Shown: in pieces, positions 62,598 through 64,000 of the stretch
How the letters are laid out: every line of letters starts with the position of its first letter
Position numbering within the stretch: the first letter of the stretch is position 1
The notes under the pieces: generated by a model
The model's input: the letters and a program-made list of their open reading frames with translations, nothing else
Told to the model about the DNA's origin: nothing
The model's database searches: none
NCBI RefSeq assembly: GCF_900187125.1
Contig: NZ_LT906468.1
Location: 2,356,001-2,420,000 of the forward strand
DNA: 64,000 nucleotides
Source: Sphingobacterium mizutaii
GTDB lineage: Bacteria; Bacteroidota; Bacteroidia; Sphingobacteriales; Sphingobacteriaceae
Direction: 5' to 3'
Program-made: the position numbers and the translations under genes

Positions 62598-63617
62598 ATG
62601 AAAGAATTAAACGGATTTGACCATCACTTGGTTTCAAACGGATACCACCGAATTAACCTATTAAACCAAGCCAGTCCATTACTACAATTAAAATCTTTGA
62701 GCAAGGAACTTGATACCCCAATTTTCATTAAAAGGGACGATCTAACCGAGCTCGGAACCGGTGGAAATAAACTTAGGAAGTTAGAATATCTCTTGGCTGA
62801 AGCAAAGAACCAGCAAGCAAATCGGGTAATCACGATTGGCGCTAGACAATCCAACCATGCCAGATTAACAGCTATTGCTGGAAAAACGCAGGGCTTTGAA
62901 GTTGATTTAGTACTGAAAAACTCGGTACCCTTGGATACTGAGAGCTACCAACTGAATGGGAACTTGGTTTTAGACAATATTGTTGACGCAAACATCCATG
63001 AAATCCCCAATGATGGAACTGCCAATGCCTTTATCAGCAATCTGACCAAACACTATGAAACCGAAGGGGAGAAGGTCTACTTCATTCCTGTAGGCGGGTC
63101 TAATATTGTGGGGGGATTAGGTTATGCTAGAGCTACCTTTGAGATCGAAGCCCAAGCAGCAGCATTAGGGGTAAATTTTCAGCACATTGCCTTGGCTAGT
63201 GGTTCTGGCGGTACGCATGGCGGAGTTATCGCAGGCTATGAAATCCAAAACAAGAAAGTATTTATCCAAGCCTATAATGTACAACCAGACCGAGAACCAA
63301 TCTTGACAGAAACCAAACTGATTACGGAAGGGATTCTTGATATTTTCAATTTAGAAGAAGAAAAATCAAAAATCGAATACCGTTTGTGCAATGATTATGT
63401 GGGGGAAGCCTATGGGATACCTAACGAACAAACGCTTGCTACCATTAAGCATCTCGCTAAAACAGAAGGAGTTTTCTTAGATCCAGTTTATACAGGCAAG
63501 GCCTTTACAGGATTGGTCAATGATATTAAACTTGGAAAATACCCTAAAGGAGAACCCATATTATTTATCCATACTGGCGGTACAGCAGGCTTATTCGCCT
63601 ATAGCAATTGGTTTTAA
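62598..63617 (+). CDS. D-cysteine desulfhydrase / ACC deaminase-family PLP enzyme
   Basis: 339 residues, fold-type II PLP enzyme. Lysine for PLP in LGTGGNKLRKLEYLL, then IGARQSNHARLTAIAG, a glycine-rich phosphate site ASGSGGTHGGVIAGY, and the C-terminal LDPVYTGKAFTGL and FIHTGGTAGLFAY. The family contains D-cysteine desulfhydrase, ACC deaminase and L-cysteate sulfo-lyase; bacterial members of this type are mostly D-cysteine desulfhydrases, but the substrate is not settled here. Divergent from gdhA. Confidence 0.88.
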   Translation: MKELNGFDHHLVSNGYHRINLLNQASPLLQLKSLSKELDTPIFIKRDDLTELGTGGNKLRKLEYLLAEAKNQQANRVITIGARQSNHARLTAIAGKTQGFEVDLVLKNSVPLDTESYQLNGNLVLDNIVDANIHEIPNDGTANAFISNLTKHYETEGEKVYFIPVGGSNIVGGLGYARATFEIEAQAAALGVNFQHIALASGSGGTHGGVIAGYEIQNKKVFIQAYNVQPDREPILTETKLITEGILDIFNLEEEKSKIEYRLCNDYVGEAYGIPNEQTLATIKHLAKTEGVFLDPVYTGKAFTGLVNDIKLGKYPKGEPILFIHTGGTAGLFAYSNWF

Positions 63618-63663
63618 ATTTCTATCTTTAGGCAATCAACCACAATAACTTTAATAAAATCCT

Positions 63664-64000
63664 ATGCAAAGAAAAGACTTCATTAAATCTCTGGGAATCT
63701 TAGCGGCCACAAGTTTATCATCGAATGTAATTGGCAATACCTTCAAGGTCAATAGCAATTCACTCAAAATAAAAAAAGGACTAGGTTTTTGGATGATCAA
63801 AGAAGAACTCTCTTTACTCGATAAATTTAAACTGGTCAAAGACCTTGGCTTTGATGGTATTGAATTCAACAGCCCATTGGATTTACCTCTGAAAGACCTA
63901 TTAGAAGCTCGAGATAAAACAGGGGTAGAAATCCCAAGCACGGTCAATAAAGACCATTGGGGCAAACCTATTTCCGATCCTGATCCTGCCATCAGACAGT
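63664..64000 (+). CDS. Sugar isomerase/epimerase-like protein, 3' end cut by window edge
   Basis: 112 residues visible. Begins with a Tat-like or short export signal (MQRKDFIKSLGILAATSLSS), common on Bacteroidota TIM-barrel AP-endonuclease-2 family proteins. KIKKGLGFWMIKEELSLLDK and LVKDLGFDGIEFNSPLDL are the first strands of that xylose-isomerase-like barrel. The rest lies outside the window, so substrate and completeness are unknown. 46 bp after the PLP enzyme on the same strand. Confidence 0.8.
   Translation, partial: MQRKDFIKSLGILAATSLSSNVIGNTFKVNSNSLKIKKGLGFWMIKEELSLLDKFKLVKDLGFDGIEFNSPLDLPLKDLLEARDKTGVEIPSTVNKDHWGKPISDPDPAIRQ

Overview
The window looks like chromosomal DNA of a Bacteroidota bacterium, most likely Sphingobacteriaceae (Sphingobacterium-like). 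The signs are a SusC/SusD pair with a propeller-type membrane regulator, Bacteroidota-specific small families (DUF4294, DUF3098), bacillithiol genes, and short AT-rich intergenic gaps with U-tailed hairpins. No complete phage, transposase or CRISPR array is visible. Most of the window is core metabolism and housekeeping; two stretches look accessory (about 39.6-41.3 kb and 57.9-59.5 kb).

Layout. 0-2 kb: agmatine deiminase (cut by the left edge) and N-carbamoylputrescine amidase, together agmatine to putrescine. 2.1-4.6 kb: DNA polymerase IV, convergent with an exonuclease/GIY-YIG fusion. 4.6-11.2 kb, minus strand: asnA, pabB, purA, a Fur-family regulator and a Rel/SpoT alarmone enzyme. 11.4-13.3 kb, plus strand: DUF4294 protein, glutathione-peroxidase-like thiol peroxidase, bshB1 (bacillithiol). 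13.4-17.4 kb, minus strand: ribF, truB, uppP, DUF3098, ftsX. 17.5-24.8 kb: leuS, a repeat-filled gap, bestrophin-like channel, GH25 lysozyme, thioredoxin, CNNM/CBS transporter.

25-33 kb: a sugar-kinase-like gene joined to a CBM9-like protein, an FMN reductase, a DNA-repair pair (DEXH helicase and PdeM nuclease), and a lipoprotein GH130 enzyme followed by an MFS sugar porter, preceded by a nested palindrome. 33-39.5 kb: a hypothetical gene with a doubtful 5' end, a CPA2 antiporter, a LytS/LytTR-like two-component pair, small unknowns and an alpha/beta hydrolase. 39.7-41.3 kb: an orphan HsdR_N-type nuclease followed by a decayed repeat array that ends in tRNA-Ser(UGA). 41.5-43.6 kb: TPR protein, BstA-like thiol transferase, unknown protein.

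43.7-56.9 kb is a polysaccharide utilization locus on the minus strand: propeller/Y_Y_Y/LuxR regulator, SusC, SusD, two lipoprotein PF10091 (GH144-type) glucanases and a GH3 beta-glucosidase. The enzyme set points to beta-1,2-glucan as substrate. 57-64 kb: ispE, a LOG-family protein overlapping an ATP-cone/PD-(D/E)XK nuclease gene, DUF2892, a zinc-free sirtuin, a small unknown, gdhA, a PLP deaminase-like enzyme and the start of a TIM-barrel sugar isomerase-like gene.

Most worth following up: the overlapping LOG plus ATP-cone nuclease pair (a possible nucleotide-sensing nuclease module), the predicted beta-1,2-glucan locus, the tRNA-Ser-derived repeat array beside an orphan nuclease, and a family of seven-base tandem repeats placed around terminators and stop codons. 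Function calls are made by reading motifs; no database search was possible.
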